64,000 nt of DNA from Geobacter sp. UBA6151 (GTDB lineage: Bacteria; Desulfobacterota; Desulfuromonadia; Geobacterales; Pseudopelobacteraceae): assembly GCA_002423105.1 (NCBI GenBank), contig DIUT01000030.1, forward strand, positions 1-64,000, given 5' to 3'. Below are positions 8,801-18,091 of the stretch, piece by piece; position 1 is the first letter of the stretch; each line of letters starts with the position of its first letter. A program made the translations under genes and the position numbers. Under the pieces are notes generated by a model. It saw only the letters and a program-made list of their open reading frames with translations, was not told the DNA's origin and searched no databases.

Positions 8801-9907
8801 ATGAAATCTGCTGACATCACATACATGAAGCGAGCTTTGACGCTTGCCCGCAAAGGAATTGGCAAAACCTCACCAAATCCGGTGGTTGGCTGTGTGATTG
8901 TGAAGAATGGACAGGTAGTGGGGGAGGGATGGCACAAAAAAGCCGGAACACCACATGCCGAGATTCATGCCTTGGGCCAGGCCGGTGCAGCGGCGCGGGG
9001 CAGTGACCTGTATGTGACGCTGGAACCGTGCTGCCACTTTGGTAAAACTCCGCCATGCAGTGACGCCCTGATTGCTGCCGGTGTGGCGCGGGTGATAATC
9101 GGCATGATTGATCCCAATCCGCAGGTTGCAGGCAAAGGGGCTGAGGCGCTGCGGCAGTCGGGCATTGCGGTGGAGACCGGTGTTCTGGAAGAGCAGTGCC
9201 GGGAGTTGAACAAGGGCTTCATCAAGTTTGTGACCACCGGTCTGCCCCATGTTCTCTATAAAACGGCCATGACGCTTGATGGCGCCATTGCCACGATTAC
9301 CGGTCATTCCCGCTGGGTGACGGGCGAAGAGGCGCGGCGGCAGGTGCACCGCCTGCGCTCCATATCTGATGCGGTCATGGTGGGAGTGGACACGATCATC
9401 GTGGATAATCCTCAACTGACCGTGCGCCATATCAAGGGACGCGATCCGCTACGGGTGGTGGTGGATACCCGTTTGCGTACGCCTGAGTCGGTTGCGGTGC
9501 TCAGCGGCTCCCAAGCCAGAAATACCCTTATTGCCACTTGCGAGACCAACCCCAGGGTACATCGCCGCTATGAGCTACAAGGGGCCATGGTGCTGGTCTG
9601 TGACGAATGTGATGGCAGGGTGTCCATGCCTGATCTGCTGCGTAAACTGGGAGAGATGGGAATCCGGACGGTGCTGCTGGAAGGGGGCAGCCGTCTGGCC
9701 GGACAAATGGTGCAATCGGGGTTGATTGACGAGTTCATGTTGTTTTATGCTCCTAAAATCATCGGCAGTGACGGTTTTTCTGCATTTGCCTTGCAAGGGA
9801 TTACCACCATGGATCAAGCGTTGAAGCTGCAGATTCTTGATGTGCGGATGATTGGTCCGGATGTGCTGGTGCATGCTGTTCCGGAGGCCACGTGTTTACC
9901 GGTCTGA
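8801..9907 (+). CDS. ribD: Riboflavin biosynthesis bifunctional deaminase/reductase RibD
   Basis: The 368-residue enzyme carries out the second and third steps of riboflavin synthesis: deamination of the pyrimidine from GTP cyclohydrolase II, then NADPH reduction of the ribosyl side chain. The N-terminal deaminase has zinc motifs HAEIHAL and PCCHFGKTPPC (residues about 45-90). The C-terminal reductase, from about residue 150, shows KTAMTLDGAIAT and LLEGGSRLAGQ. It ends 16 bp inside ribE, so the two are translationally coupled. I see no FMN riboswitch upstream of this gene or of the operon start. Confidence 0.96.
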   Translation: MKSADITYMKRALTLARKGIGKTSPNPVVGCVIVKNGQVVGEGWHKKAGTPHAEIHALGQAGAAARGSDLYVTLEPCCHFGKTPPCSDALIAAGVARVIIGMIDPNPQVAGKGAEALRQSGIAVETGVLEEQCRELNKGFIKFVTTGLPHVLYKTAMTLDGAIATITGHSRWVTGEEARRQVHRLRSISDAVMVGVDTIIVDNPQLTVRHIKGRDPLRVVVDTRLRTPESVAVLSGSQARNTLIATCETNPRVHRRYELQGAMVLVCDECDGRVSMPDLLRKLGEMGIRTVLLEGGSRLAGQMVQSGLIDEFMLFYAPKIIGSDGFSAFALQGITTMDQALKLQILDVRMIGPDVLVHAVPEATCLPV

Positions 9908-10533
9908 TTGAGTGCATCGGGAGTCTGGTGAGCCAACGACGGACCGGGGAATCGATTCGCCTTGAGGTGGCTGCAGCGCTGCCGCCAGAAGAAGTGGCGG
10001 TGGGTGATTCCATTGCGGTGAACGGCGCCTGTCTGACTGTGACTACCCTTGCAAACGGAATTTACGGGTTTGATGTATCTCCTGAAACTGTGGCGCGCAC
10101 CACGTTCCACCTGTTGCGTCCGGGGAGTCCGGTCAATATCGAGCGGGCCCTGAAGCTTGGGGGACGTCTGGACGGACATTTGGTGACCGGCCATGTTGAT
10201 TGTATGGGGCGCCTGGAAAGCCGGATATCCAAAGGAAGCGCCCTGTTTCTCACCTTCAGCCTTCCGCCTGACCATATCCGTCTGTTGGTTGAAAAGGGGT
10301 CGGTGGCCATTGACGGCATCAGCCTGACGGTCAATACGGTTGAAGCCGACAGATTTACCGTTGCCATAATCCCCCATACTCTTGAGAAGACAACCTTGGC
10401 TTCCCTGTCACCGGGACAGCCGGTCAATATTGAAACCGACATTATTGGCAAATATGTAGCCCGTCTTATTGCTCCCAGCCAGCATGGGGGAGGGCTCACC
10501 CTGGAAAAACTGATGCAGAACGGATTTATATAA
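9892..10533 (+). CDS. ribE: Riboflavin synthase, alpha subunit
   Basis: The 213-residue protein makes riboflavin by dismutation of two 6,7-dimethyl-8-ribityllumazine molecules. It starts with GTG at 9892, giving the near-universal N-terminus MFTGLIE. Two homologous lumazine-binding barrels are visible, each with a GDSIAVNG / GSVAIDG-type motif (near residues 41 and 140) and repeated VNIExxxxG stretches (LVTGHVDC, IIGKYVAR). The gene lies within the ribD-ribE-ribBA block. Its TAA stop is the exact left border of a 182-bp MITE-like element that separates it from ribBA. ribH (lumazine synthase), which usually follows ribBA, is not in its expected place. Confidence 0.95.
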   Translation: MFTGLIECIGSLVSQRRTGESIRLEVAAALPPEEVAVGDSIAVNGACLTVTTLANGIYGFDVSPETVARTTFHLLRPGSPVNIERALKLGGRLDGHLVTGHVDCMGRLESRISKGSALFLTFSLPPDHIRLLVEKGSVAIDGISLTVNTVEADRFTVAIIPHTLEKTTLASLSPGQPVNIETDIIGKYVARLIAPSQHGGGLTLEKLMQNGFI

Positions 10534-10714
10534 GGCATTCGGCAATAAATAAATGTGCCAAATAGCGCTCAGATTTGGGTCAGATTTTGTTGTGCTGATT
10601 GAGCAAAACCGCAGACGTAGTTGTTCTACGTCGAGGATTTTGTGATTGAGGCACGGCGAAATATGGCCCGAAGATGAGATGCAAGATGGTATGTTTATTT
10701 GTTGTCGAGTGCCT
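10533..10714. mobile_element. MITE-like repeat element, copy 1 (182 bp)
   Basis: A 182-bp unit with imperfect 20-bp terminal inverted repeats: AGGCATTCGGCAATAAATAA on the left and TTATTTGTTGTCGAGTGCCT on the right (17 of 20 positions pair). The interior holds an imperfect hairpin around GAGCAAAACCGCAGACGTAG and CTACGTCGAGGATTTTG. There is no coding sequence. A second copy of exactly the same length is at 20175-20356. This copy begins on the last base of the ribE stop and ends 20 bp before ribBA. It resembles a miniature inverted-repeat transposable element or a mobile regulatory RNA; no transposase is present to identify the family. Confidence 0.8.
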
Positions 10715-10734
10715 AAAAAGGAGAACTGCTCGCA

Positions 10735-11940
10735 ATGGGAGTTTGTACGATAGAAGAAGCGATAGAAGATATCCGTCAGGGAAAAATGATTATTCTGGTG
10801 GATGATGAGGATCGGGAAAATGAAGGTGATCTGACCATGGCTGCTGAAATGGTTACCCCCGAAGCGATCAATTTCATGGCGAAATATGGGCGGGGCCTGA
10901 TCTGTCTGACATTGACCCCGGAAAAGTGTGATGCGCTTGGTCTGAAACCGATGGTACGGGACAACACCTCCCCGTTCGAGACCGCTTTTACGGTTTCCAT
11001 CGAAGCCAGGCATGGTGTAACCACCGGTATTTCCGCTGCCGACCGTTCCCATACCATCCTGACTGCCGTTGCTCAGAATGCCTCAGCAGCCGATTTGGTC
11101 AGTCCCGGTCATATCTTCCCGCTGCGCGCCAGAAGTGGTGGTGTTCTGGTACGTACCGGCCAGACCGAGGGTTCGGTTGACCTGGCACGTTTGGCCGGTT
11201 TGACCCCATCCGGCGTGATCTGCGAGATCATGAATGACGATGGCACCATGGCCCGTATGCCGGAGTTGCGGACCTTTGCGAAAAAACATGGGCTTAAAAT
11301 CTGCACGGTTGCCGATCTGGTGGCCTATCGCCTGAAGCATGAGCGACTGGTGCGGGTGGTTGCCGATGCCGAGCTGCCATCCCGCTATGGCGGCGATTGG
11401 CGGGTGGTTGCCTTTGAAAATGATCTGGACAAGCTGGACCATATCGCCCTGGTCAAGGGTGACCTGTCCGGTGATCAGCCGGTGTTGGTGCGAGTGCATT
11501 CAGAGTGTCTGACCGGCGATGTCATGGGCTCCATGCGTTGTGACTGCGGTGAGCAGTTGCACAAGGCGATGGAGGCGATTGACGTGGAAAAACGGGGGGT
11601 CATCCTTTATATGCGTCAGGAAGGGCGGGGTATTGGCCTGATCAACAAGCTGAAGGCCTATGAACTTCAGGATCAAGGGATGGATACGGTGGAAGCCAAT
11701 CAGGAACTGGGCTTTAAAGAGGACCTGCGTGATTACGGGATTGGTGCCCAGATGTTGCTGTCCCTGGGAATACGTAAAATCCGGATATTGACCAACAACC
11801 CCCGCAAGCTGGTCGGTCTGCAAGGGTATGGCATCGAGATTGTGGACCGGGTCGCCATTGAGGCCAGCCCGACTTGTTCCAATCTCGGGTATCTCAGGAC
11901 AAAGCGTGACAAACTGGGTCATCTGCTGGAAAAGGTCTGA
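10735..11940 (+). CDS. ribBA: Bifunctional DHBP synthase / GTP cyclohydrolase II
   Basis: The 401-residue fusion makes both riboflavin precursors. The N-terminal half is 3,4-dihydroxy-2-butanone-4-phosphate synthase with the acidic loop DDEDRENEGDL (about residues 22-32) and the HTGISAADR-like stretch GVTTGISAADR. The C-terminal half, from about residue 205, is GTP cyclohydrolase II with zinc Cys in ECLTGDVMGSMRCDCGEQL and the catalytic RQEGRGIGL. ATG 10735 follows AAGGAGA. It overlaps queH by one base. The MITE-like element inserted upstream may supply or disrupt signals between ribE and ribBA. Confidence 0.96.
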   Translation: MGVCTIEEAIEDIRQGKMIILVDDEDRENEGDLTMAAEMVTPEAINFMAKYGRGLICLTLTPEKCDALGLKPMVRDNTSPFETAFTVSIEARHGVTTGISAADRSHTILTAVAQNASAADLVSPGHIFPLRARSGGVLVRTGQTEGSVDLARLAGLTPSGVICEIMNDDGTMARMPELRTFAKKHGLKICTVADLVAYRLKHERLVRVVADAELPSRYGGDWRVVAFENDLDKLDHIALVKGDLSGDQPVLVRVHSECLTGDVMGSMRCDCGEQLHKAMEAIDVEKRGVILYMRQEGRGIGLINKLKAYELQDQGMDTVEANQELGFKEDLRDYGIGAQMLLSLGIRKIRILTNNPRKLVGLQGYGIEIVDRVAIEASPTCSNLGYLRTKRDKLGHLLEKV

Positions 11941-12473
11941 TGAAGATACTGCTGCATGTCTGTTGCGGGCCGTGTGCCCTGTATCCGCTGTCTGTTCTGC
12001 GCAGCGAGGGTCTTGCTGTGAGCGGGTGGTTCTTCAACCATAATATCCATCCCTATCAGGAATATCTGAAGCGCCGGGATGCCGCCCGCCGAATGGCGGA
12101 ACTGCAGGAGATGGAACTGCTGGAAGCGGATGAATACCGTCTTGAAGAATTCCTGGCTAACGTCGCGGAGGAACCGGAAAAACGCTGCGGTTACTGTTAC
12201 GCCTCGCGGTTGGATGCAGTTGCAGCTGCCGCAAAAGATGCCGGTTTTGATGCCTTTTCCTCATCTCTTTTTTACAGCCGTTATCAGAACCATGATTTGA
12301 TGCGCCAGAAAGCTGAAGAGGCTGCACTGCGTTACGATGTTCCGTTTTTATACCGGGATTTCAGGCCAGGCTGGCAGGAAGGGATCCGCCGCTCAAAGGA
12401 ACTGGAACTTTATCGCCAGCACTATTGCGGTTGCATCTATAGCGAAAAGGAACGGTATCTGCCGAAGGGGTAG
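11940..12473 (+). CDS. queH: Epoxyqueuosine reductase QueH
   Basis: This 177-residue protein is the non-cobalamin epoxyqueuosine reductase, which completes queuosine on tRNA. The family signature is intact: the N-terminal vicinal cysteines HVCCGPCALYPL (Cys 8, 9, 12), the internal RCGYCYASRLD pair, and the C-terminal YCGCIYSE. These Cys bind a 4Fe-4S cluster and a second metal. The start overlaps the ribBA stop (TGATG). It ends the operon; an intrinsic terminator follows 13 bp later. Its link to the riboflavin genes is positional only. Confidence 0.93.
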   Translation: MKILLHVCCGPCALYPLSVLRSEGLAVSGWFFNHNIHPYQEYLKRRDAARRMAELQEMELLEADEYRLEEFLANVAEEPEKRCGYCYASRLDAVAAAAKDAGFDAFSSSLFYSRYQNHDLMRQKAEEAALRYDVPFLYRDFRPGWQEGIRRSKELELYRQHYCGCIYSEKERYLPKG

Positions 12474-12486
12474 TAACTCTGATAAC

Positions 12487-12523
12487 AAAAAGCCCGTATT
12501 CCGGTGGGGAATGCGGGCTTTTT
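12487..12523. terminator. Bidirectional intrinsic terminator between queH and ferredoxin
   Basis: The stem AAAAAGCCCGTATTCC pairs with GGAATGCGGGCTTTTT around a short loop. The flanking A and T runs let it act on both strands, ending queH from the left and the ferredoxin gene from the right. Confidence 0.9.
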
Positions 12524-12546
12524 ATGTGTTTGTTTGTTTCAGGGAA

Positions 12547-12714
12547 CTAGGCGTGAATAGCGTTGACCGGGCATGTGTCAACACATGCGCCGCAGTCGAT
12601 GCAGGTGTCGGCGTCAATAGCACGCTTTGCACCTTGTTCGCTGATGGCGTTCACCGGACAGGAATCCTCGCAGGCAGCACAGTTGGTGCAATCGTCAGTA
12701 ATAGTATGAGCCAC
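12547..12714 (-). CDS. Bacterial-type 2[4Fe-4S] ferredoxin
   Basis: A 55-residue reading frame starts with GTG at 12714, 7-8 nt after GGAGGTGA. It encodes two clusters with the classic spacing: CTNCAACEDSCPVNAI (Cys 9, 12, 15, 19) and CIDCGACVDTCPVNAI (Cys 38, 41, 44, 48). This is the short clostridial type that carries low-potential electrons in anaerobes, for example for pyruvate:ferredoxin oxidoreductase. It is divergent from ackA, which fits a role in fermentative or acetate metabolism, though that is inference. The GTG start and small size make it easy to miss. Confidence 0.95.
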   Translation of the reverse strand: MAHTITDDCTNCAACEDSCPVNAISEQGAKRAIDADTCIDCGACVDTCPVNAIHA

Positions 12715-12830
12715 AATATCACCTCCTTTGTAGATTAAGCTTCATTATGAAGCCTTGAATTTCTATCATAGCCTTACCTGGATGTCCAGAAAAAGTCATG
12801 TTCAAAATAGTAGCGAATGGTGAAAAAAAG

Positions 12831-12859
12831 TTGAATTCAAGACTGATCGCATGATATAT
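12831..12859 (+). promoter_or_regulatory. Possible sigma-70 promoter for ackA
   Basis: TTGAAT at 12831 and ATATAT at 12854 are separated by 17 bp, about 100 bp before the ackA ATG. The region 12715-12958 between the divergent ferredoxin and ackA genes is AT-rich and holds no reading frame I can support. Confidence 0.35.
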
Positions 12860-12958
12860 CAAATACGGTTTTATTTTTATGGTTTTACTTTAATTTAGCC
12901 ACCATGTTTTTAGTAAAAATAATAATTTGAGCTACTATTTGAGTGCGGAGGAAACTGT

Positions 12959-14224
12959 ATGATTATTATGGCCCTGAATTGTGGCAGCTCGTCGGTTAAG
13001 TACCAGCTTTTTGACTGGGATAAGAAAGATGTGATTGCTAAAGGGATGGTTGAACGGGTTATCGTTGGTGATTCCTATATTGTTCACGAGGTTCCGGGAC
13101 GCAATGCCTATAAGCTGGAGCAAGACTGTTCAGACCATCGTGCTGCAATTGATCTGGTGATCAGGGTGGTTACTGACCCGATTCATGGTGCCTTGAAAAA
13201 CGTTTCTGAAATATCTGCTGTAGGTCACCGGGTGGTGCACGGAGGAGAAAAATTTACCTGTTCGGTACGGATTGATGATGAAGTGCTGAATGCTGTCAAA
13301 GAGGTGCAACACCTTGCGCCGTTACATAACCCGCCCAATATCGACGGTATTGAGGCAGCGCTTCTGTTGATGCCGACTATCCCGCATGTGGCCATCTTTG
13401 ACACCGCGTTTCATCAGACCATGCCGGAACATGCCTATCTGTATGCGGTGCCCTTTGAGTGGTACGAGCAGCATGGTGTACGCCGGTACGGTTTTCACGG
13501 CACCTCTCATTTGTACGTCTCAAAGCGGGCAGCCATGCTGTTGGGCAAGTCGGCCAGCCAGTGCAATATTGTCACTATGCATATCGGCAACGGCGTTTCC
13601 CACTGCGCCATCAAGAACGGTATTTCGGTGGATACCACCATGGGCCTGACCCCGCTGGAAGGGGCGGTTATGGGAACCCGTTGCGGGGATATCGATCCGG
13701 CCATACCGGCCTTCATGATGCAGAAGGATAACCTGTCAGCCAAGGAGATCGACAGCATCCTGAACAAGAAGAGCGGTATCCTGGGTATTACCGGCAAATA
13801 TACCGACCGTCGTGATGTTATTGAGAATGCGGAAAAAGGCGACCATCGTTGCCAGCTTGCCCTGGAGATCGAAGCATACCGGCTACGTAAGTATATTGGC
13901 GCGTACATGGCGGCTATCGGCAAGCTGGATGCGGTGGTGTTTACCGCTGGTGTGGGGGAGATGGGCGCATTGATTCGCGAAAAGGCAATTGAGAACCTGG
14001 AACATATCGGTATCGTTCTTGATCGTGAGCGGAATAAGGGGGCCATGACCCGCAAGCGGGAGTCGCTGATTACTACGGATGACTCGCCCGTGAAGGTGTA
14101 TGTCATACCTACTGATGAGGAGCTGGTCTTTACTGAAGATGTGGTGGCGATCCTGAACGGCAGCTACACCGATCATATGAATTGCGAGTATTCTTTTGCA
14201 AAGCCTGATTTTGTGAGAAGTTAA
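12959..14224 (+). CDS. ackA: Acetate kinase
   Basis: The 421-residue enzyme interconverts acetate + ATP and acetyl phosphate + ADP. Family motifs are complete: LNCGSSSVKYQ at the N-terminus, GHRVVHGGEKF, the HLAPLHNPPN loop, DTAFHQTMP with the catalytic Asp, YGFHGTSH, HIGNGVS, and FTAGVGE near the C-terminus. Length is slightly above the usual 400 because of a C-terminal extension ending FAKPDFVRS. GGAGGAAAC precedes the ATG. A phosphotransacetylase gene, the usual partner, is not adjacent. A terminator follows. Confidence 0.97.
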   Translation: MIIMALNCGSSSVKYQLFDWDKKDVIAKGMVERVIVGDSYIVHEVPGRNAYKLEQDCSDHRAAIDLVIRVVTDPIHGALKNVSEISAVGHRVVHGGEKFTCSVRIDDEVLNAVKEVQHLAPLHNPPNIDGIEAALLLMPTIPHVAIFDTAFHQTMPEHAYLYAVPFEWYEQHGVRRYGFHGTSHLYVSKRAAMLLGKSASQCNIVTMHIGNGVSHCAIKNGISVDTTMGLTPLEGAVMGTRCGDIDPAIPAFMMQKDNLSAKEIDSILNKKSGILGITGKYTDRRDVIENAEKGDHRCQLALEIEAYRLRKYIGAYMAAIGKLDAVVFTAGVGEMGALIREKAIENLEHIGIVLDRERNKGAMTRKRESLITTDDSPVKVYVIPTDEELVFTEDVVAILNGSYTDHMNCEYSFAKPDFVRS

Positions 14225-14242
14225 TGTACAGATGTTTGAGGA

Positions 14243-14274
14243 ACCAAAAAACGCCCTTCGGGGCGTTTTTTGGT
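14243..14274. terminator. Bidirectional intrinsic terminator between ackA and the TPR gene
   Basis: A perfect stem ACCAAAAAACGCCC / GGGCGTTTTTTGGT closes on a TTCG tetraloop. It serves the two convergent genes. Confidence 0.93.
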
Positions 14275-14284
14275 AAATGAATTT

Positions 14285-15109
14285 TTATCCCTTGACCTTT
14301 GACCCTTGATCCTGATTTTCAAGTTCTTCCTTCAATCCTTCAACCACCGCTTTTACTTCGGCCTGCATTTCAGCTGCCTGGGCTGATGTCTCGTGTTTCA
14401 GATACAATTGGTAGTATTTGATGGCGTCCTTCATCTCTTCCAGGTCCATGGCGATCCCCCCCAGGGTGAGATAGGCCATGCTAAAGCCGGGATCAATTTC
14501 CACGGCCTTCTTACAGTATTCCTCCGCTGCTTCATGCTCTTCCAGATCGTAGTAAAGTTCTCCCAGGTTGTGCCAGGCGGCGGGGTCGCAGGGATCACTT
14601 GCGATTCCCTGCTTGAATGCCTCAATCGCTTTCTCGTGCTCACCCAGTCCAAAATATAAATCTCCCAAGGCGTTTAGCGCAAAAACGTTATCCGGTTCAA
14701 TCTTCAGTGCATCCAGAAAAGCAGCTTCTGCCTGACCGGTCTGATCCTGTGCGTTTAGCACCAAGCCGATGCTGACCAGAGCATCAGCATCGGTTGGGTC
14801 CAATGTGTGGACATGCTGGAAACAGTCCAGAGCTTGCTGACGCCGTCCGGCTTCAAACAGTAAGTCCCCGAGACTGGTCAGTGCATCCGCATCTTCCGGC
14901 GCAGCTTTAAGTCCTGACTGATAGGAGGCTATCGCCTCTTCGATTCTACCCAGTTCGGCAAGGGTATCCCCCCGGAAAAAACAGGCTTGGGGATCATCGG
15001 GCGACTGTTGCAATATCTGTTCGAAAAAAACCAACGCCTGCTCCGTTTGTCCCTGATCCAGCAGTTCTATTCCAGGCGCCAAATGTTGATCGCACAATGT
15101 CGTAGTCAT
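14285..15109 (-). CDS. Tetratricopeptide-repeat protein
   Basis: The 274-residue protein consists almost entirely of TPR units, about seven in a row, seen in repeated patterns such as GDTLAELGRIEEAIASYQSGL, LGDLYFGLGEHEKAIEAF and LGELYYDLEEHEAAEEY, each of 34 residues. No signal peptide or membrane helix is visible, so a cytoplasmic scaffold or assembly role is likely. The C-terminus is charged and low in complexity. It is divergent from ptsP, with a GGAGGGTACC ribosome site. A specific partner cannot be read from the sequence. Confidence 0.88.
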   Translation of the reverse strand: MTTTLCDQHLAPGIELLDQGQTEQALVFFEQILQQSPDDPQACFFRGDTLAELGRIEEAIASYQSGLKAAPEDADALTSLGDLLFEAGRRQQALDCFQHVHTLDPTDADALVSIGLVLNAQDQTGQAEAAFLDALKIEPDNVFALNALGDLYFGLGEHEKAIEAFKQGIASDPCDPAAWHNLGELYYDLEEHEAAEEYCKKAVEIDPGFSMAYLTLGGIAMDLEEMKDAIKYYQLYLKHETSAQAAEMQAEVKAVVEGLKEELENQDQGSKVKG

Positions 15110-15243
15110 GGTACCCTCCTCTCAATACTTCAGTAGCACACATTTAACAAGTAACGGCACTCATCAAATTATGTCATCAAATTATTGCAATGAAGAATCT
15201 TTATTCTATACTGTTCTGAAACTTCACCTCCGGCGGTTCATTC

Positions 15244-17622
15244 ATGCAAAGGGAATATCAGCAATCCATAGGTCTGCGCACCCTGGAAGACATCAGCAGC
15301 ATTATTCTGCATTCCCACGATCTGCAGGAAACCCTGCGTAATATTGTTACTATCGTGGCCAAGCGCATGGGGAGCGATGTCTGTTCCATTTATCTGCTTG
15401 AGGATGACGGTGAAACATTGGTGCTGAAGGCAACAAAAGGGCTTTCACAGTCGGCAGTGGGCAGGATTTCCATGAAGACCTCGGAGGGACTTTCCGGTCT
15501 GGTGGTTGAAACCAGAGGGGTGGTCACCACTGACAATGCCCCGGGCCATCCACGCTACAAATATTTCAAGGCATCGCGGGAAGAACGCTATTTGTCGTTT
15601 CTGGGATTACCGCTTTTTGAGCGCAAAAATCCTATCGGTGTCATTGTCATCCAGACCGTTCAAGCCCGCCGTTTCAGCGAGGATGAGATCAGCGCCCTGC
15701 GTACCATTACCTTCCAGATCAGCAGTATCGTCATGAACGCCAAGCTGCTGGATTCCATTCAGACCAAGGAGCAGGAACGGGCCTATTACGAACAGGAACT
15801 GGCCAGACTGCGCACCGGACGGCCAGGCAACGGAAACGGTCGGGAACAGGATAAAAATGGACCTTCTTTGTCGCTGGGTGGGACACCGGCTTCTCCCGGT
15901 TTCTGCCGGGGTAAGGTCTATATTTTGGACCGTTTCAGTCACAAGGTGCTTAAGGCCACCAAGGCAGGCTCCAGGGAAGAAGAACTGCACAGGTTACAGC
16001 TTGCCCTTGAGAAGGTCACCATACAGACCATTTACATGGAGAAGCGGGTAAGCGATCTGCTTTCCGAGAACGATGCAGCCATATTCCACACTCATCTGAT
16101 GATTCTTGAAGATCGCGGATTTACCTCCAAGATTCAGGATATGATTGAACAGGGGGCCGGGGCCACCAGAGCTGTGCATGAGGTGGTGCAGGGGTATATT
16201 GAAGCGTTTTCGGCCATGGAAGACCCCTATTTGCGGGAGCGTTCGGCAGATATGGAAGATATCGGGCGCCGGATTATTGATGTGCTGGAAGGAAACGAAA
16301 GCCGGAGTATCAAGTTGAAAGAGAAACGGGTAATCGTTGCAGAGGATATTTTCCCTTCGGATATGGCAACCCTCGACCACGACAAGATTCTGGGGATTGT
16401 CACCGAGAAGGGTAACAGTTATTCCCATGCCGCAATTATGGCAAAATCGCTGGGTATTCCTGCTGTGGTGGGCGTACAGGGGCTGCTGCACGCAGCCAAT
16501 GTCAAGGATCAGGTGATTGTGGACGGTACGGCGGGAAATATCTACCTCAATCCGGAACAAAGGATTTATGATGAGTACCAGCGCCTTGAACGTGATTACG
16601 CCTCACGGATGAAGGATCTGGAGCATCTGCGTGAGCTTCCGGCGGTGACCAATGATGGCACGACGGTACTGTTGCGGGCCAATATCGGCCTTGTGTCGGA
16701 TATCAAAGTAGCTGCGGCAAACGGCGCCGAGGGGGTCGGCCTGTATCGTACCGAGTTTCCTTACATGGCGCGCACCTCCTTTCCAAACCGTCATGAGCAG
16801 GCGGTGCTCTACCGCAAGATACTGGAAGGATTTCCCGGCCAACCGGTCAATATCCGTACCCTTGATATCGGTGGTGACAAGGGGTTGCCTTATTTTAATC
16901 ATCCTCATGAGGACAACCCCTTTCTGGGGTGGCGTTCGATTCGCTTTTCCCTTGATGAGCAGGAGATATTCCGGGAACAACTGGCCGGTATCATGCTGGC
17001 TGCTCCGGCAGGCCGGGCAACCATCATGTTTCCGCTTATCTCCTGTCCGGATGAAGTACGCAGGATACGTGTCATCATGCAGTCCGTTGCGGAAGAACTT
17101 CGTACAGAAGGGTGCAGCACATGCAGTGAACTTCCCCTGGGTGTCATGGTGGAACTGCCGGCGGCAGTTCAGATCATTGATCTGCTGGCACGGGAGGTGG
17201 ACTACCTGAGCATCGGTACCAATGACCTGATTCAGTACACCTTGGCTGCGGATCGCAACAACTCCAAGGTGAAGGAATATTACGACCAGTATCATCCGGC
17301 GGTACTGCATTCAATCAAGCGGGTTGTAGATGAGGGTAAGCGGCAGGGTAAAAAGGTGTCAGTCTGCGGAGAAATGGCTTCTGACCCGCTGAATGCATTA
17401 CTGCTGGTGGGGATGGGAATCAGGGAGTTCAGTCTTTCTGCGCCGGGTATTCCGCTGGTCAAGCAGGCGATACGCCAGCATTCTCTCCGTCAATGCCAGG
17501 CCATTGCCCGTAAGGTGCTGGCCAGCGACAGTGCCAGTGCCATCAAGGTCTATCTGTCGAAAAAGAGGAGTGAGCTATTTGGTAATCAGGCAAAAGACAA
17601 TGTCGTGTTGGCTGCAAGGTAG
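15244..17622 (+). CDS. ptsP: GAF-domain PEP-protein phosphotransferase (enzyme I-Ntr)
   Basis: The 792-residue protein is the enzyme I of the nitrogen-type phosphotransferase system. An N-terminal GAF domain (about residues 20-165) is followed by a linker rich in Arg/Gly/Asn, the PEP-utiliser N-terminal domain, the phosphohistidine domain with the active His in NSYSHAAIMAKS, and the TIM-barrel with GVGLYRTEF, DIGGDK and SVCGEMASD. It transfers phosphate from PEP to an NPr carrier and on to PtsN-type regulators; neither partner is in the window. The start follows CACCTCCGGCGG and is not preceded by a strong ribosome site. Confidence 0.95.
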   Translation: MQREYQQSIGLRTLEDISSIILHSHDLQETLRNIVTIVAKRMGSDVCSIYLLEDDGETLVLKATKGLSQSAVGRISMKTSEGLSGLVVETRGVVTTDNAPGHPRYKYFKASREERYLSFLGLPLFERKNPIGVIVIQTVQARRFSEDEISALRTITFQISSIVMNAKLLDSIQTKEQERAYYEQELARLRTGRPGNGNGREQDKNGPSLSLGGTPASPGFCRGKVYILDRFSHKVLKATKAGSREEELHRLQLALEKVTIQTIYMEKRVSDLLSENDAAIFHTHLMILEDRGFTSKIQDMIEQGAGATRAVHEVVQGYIEAFSAMEDPYLRERSADMEDIGRRIIDVLEGNESRSIKLKEKRVIVAEDIFPSDMATLDHDKILGIVTEKGNSYSHAAIMAKSLGIPAVVGVQGLLHAANVKDQVIVDGTAGNIYLNPEQRIYDEYQRLERDYASRMKDLEHLRELPAVTNDGTTVLLRANIGLVSDIKVAAANGAEGVGLYRTEFPYMARTSFPNRHEQAVLYRKILEGFPGQPVNIRTLDIGGDKGLPYFNHPHEDNPFLGWRSIRFSLDEQEIFREQLAGIMLAAPAGRATIMFPLISCPDEVRRIRVIMQSVAEELRTEGCSTCSELPLGVMVELPAAVQIIDLLAREVDYLSIGTNDLIQYTLAADRNNSKVKEYYDQYHPAVLHSIKRVVDEGKRQGKKVSVCGEMASDPLNALLLVGMGIREFSLSAPGIPLVKQAIRQHSLRQCQAIARKVLASDSASAIKVYLSKKRSELFGNQAKDNVVLAAR

Positions 17623-17700
17623 CCACGGGCCTTGTCGTGAATACACTACGGGCACACATCGTCAGATGATGCGAAGGTATGAAAATAAAATAAAAAAGTG

Positions 17701-17729
17701 TTGCGGGGCGCAAAGCCCTATGCTATAAA
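17701..17729 (+). promoter_or_regulatory. Predicted sigma-70 promoter for ihfA
   Basis: TTGCGG at 17701 and TATAAA at 17724 have a 17-bp spacer and lie 60 bp before the ihfA ATG. Confidence 0.55.
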
Positions 17730-17788
17730 CCGAATCTCTTCGAGCAGACAAAAAGATCAAGTAACTAGTCTGATATAGTGGGGATTTT

Positions 17789-18070
17789 ATGACAAAAGCA
17801 GATATTGTAGAGCGGGTTCATCAACGGATCGGTCTCTCCAAGAAAGAGTCTGCCGAAATGGTGGAAATGGTTTTCGGTATTGTGAAAAATACCCTGGAAT
17901 CTGGCGAAAAGATCAAAATTGCCGGTTTTGGTAATTTTGTTGTCAAGCAGAAGGCTGATCGCCGTGGCCGTAATCCCCAGACCGGTGAGGCCATAACGAT
18001 TGATGCGCGCCGTATTCTGACCTTCAAGCCGAGCCAGGTATTGAAGAGCGCCATAAACAACGAGGCGTGA
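17789..18070 (+). CDS. ihfA: Integration host factor alpha subunit
   Basis: The 93-residue HU/IHF-fold protein has the length and motifs of IhfA: MTKADIVERV at the start, IKIAGFGNFVV, and the DNA-intercalating arm RGRNPQTGEAI followed by RRILTFKPS. With IhfB (not in this window) it bends DNA at specific sites and helps sigma-54 activators loop to promoters, which fits the number of such activators here. It is followed by a MerR-type gene and tRNA-Pro. A generic HU paralogue is the alternative, but the KKESAEMVEMVFG helix favours IhfA. Confidence 0.9.
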   Translation: MTKADIVERVHQRIGLSKKESAEMVEMVFGIVKNTLESGEKIKIAGFGNFVVKQKADRRGRNPQTGEAITIDARRILTFKPSQVLKSAINNEA

Positions 18071-18091
18071 ACGGACAGATCAGGATAGGGC

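Noticed and set aside
10410..11050. Long minus-strand frame across ribE and ribBA (about 214 codons)
   Set aside because: It lies antisense to two clear genes and has no family resemblance; it is a shadow frame.
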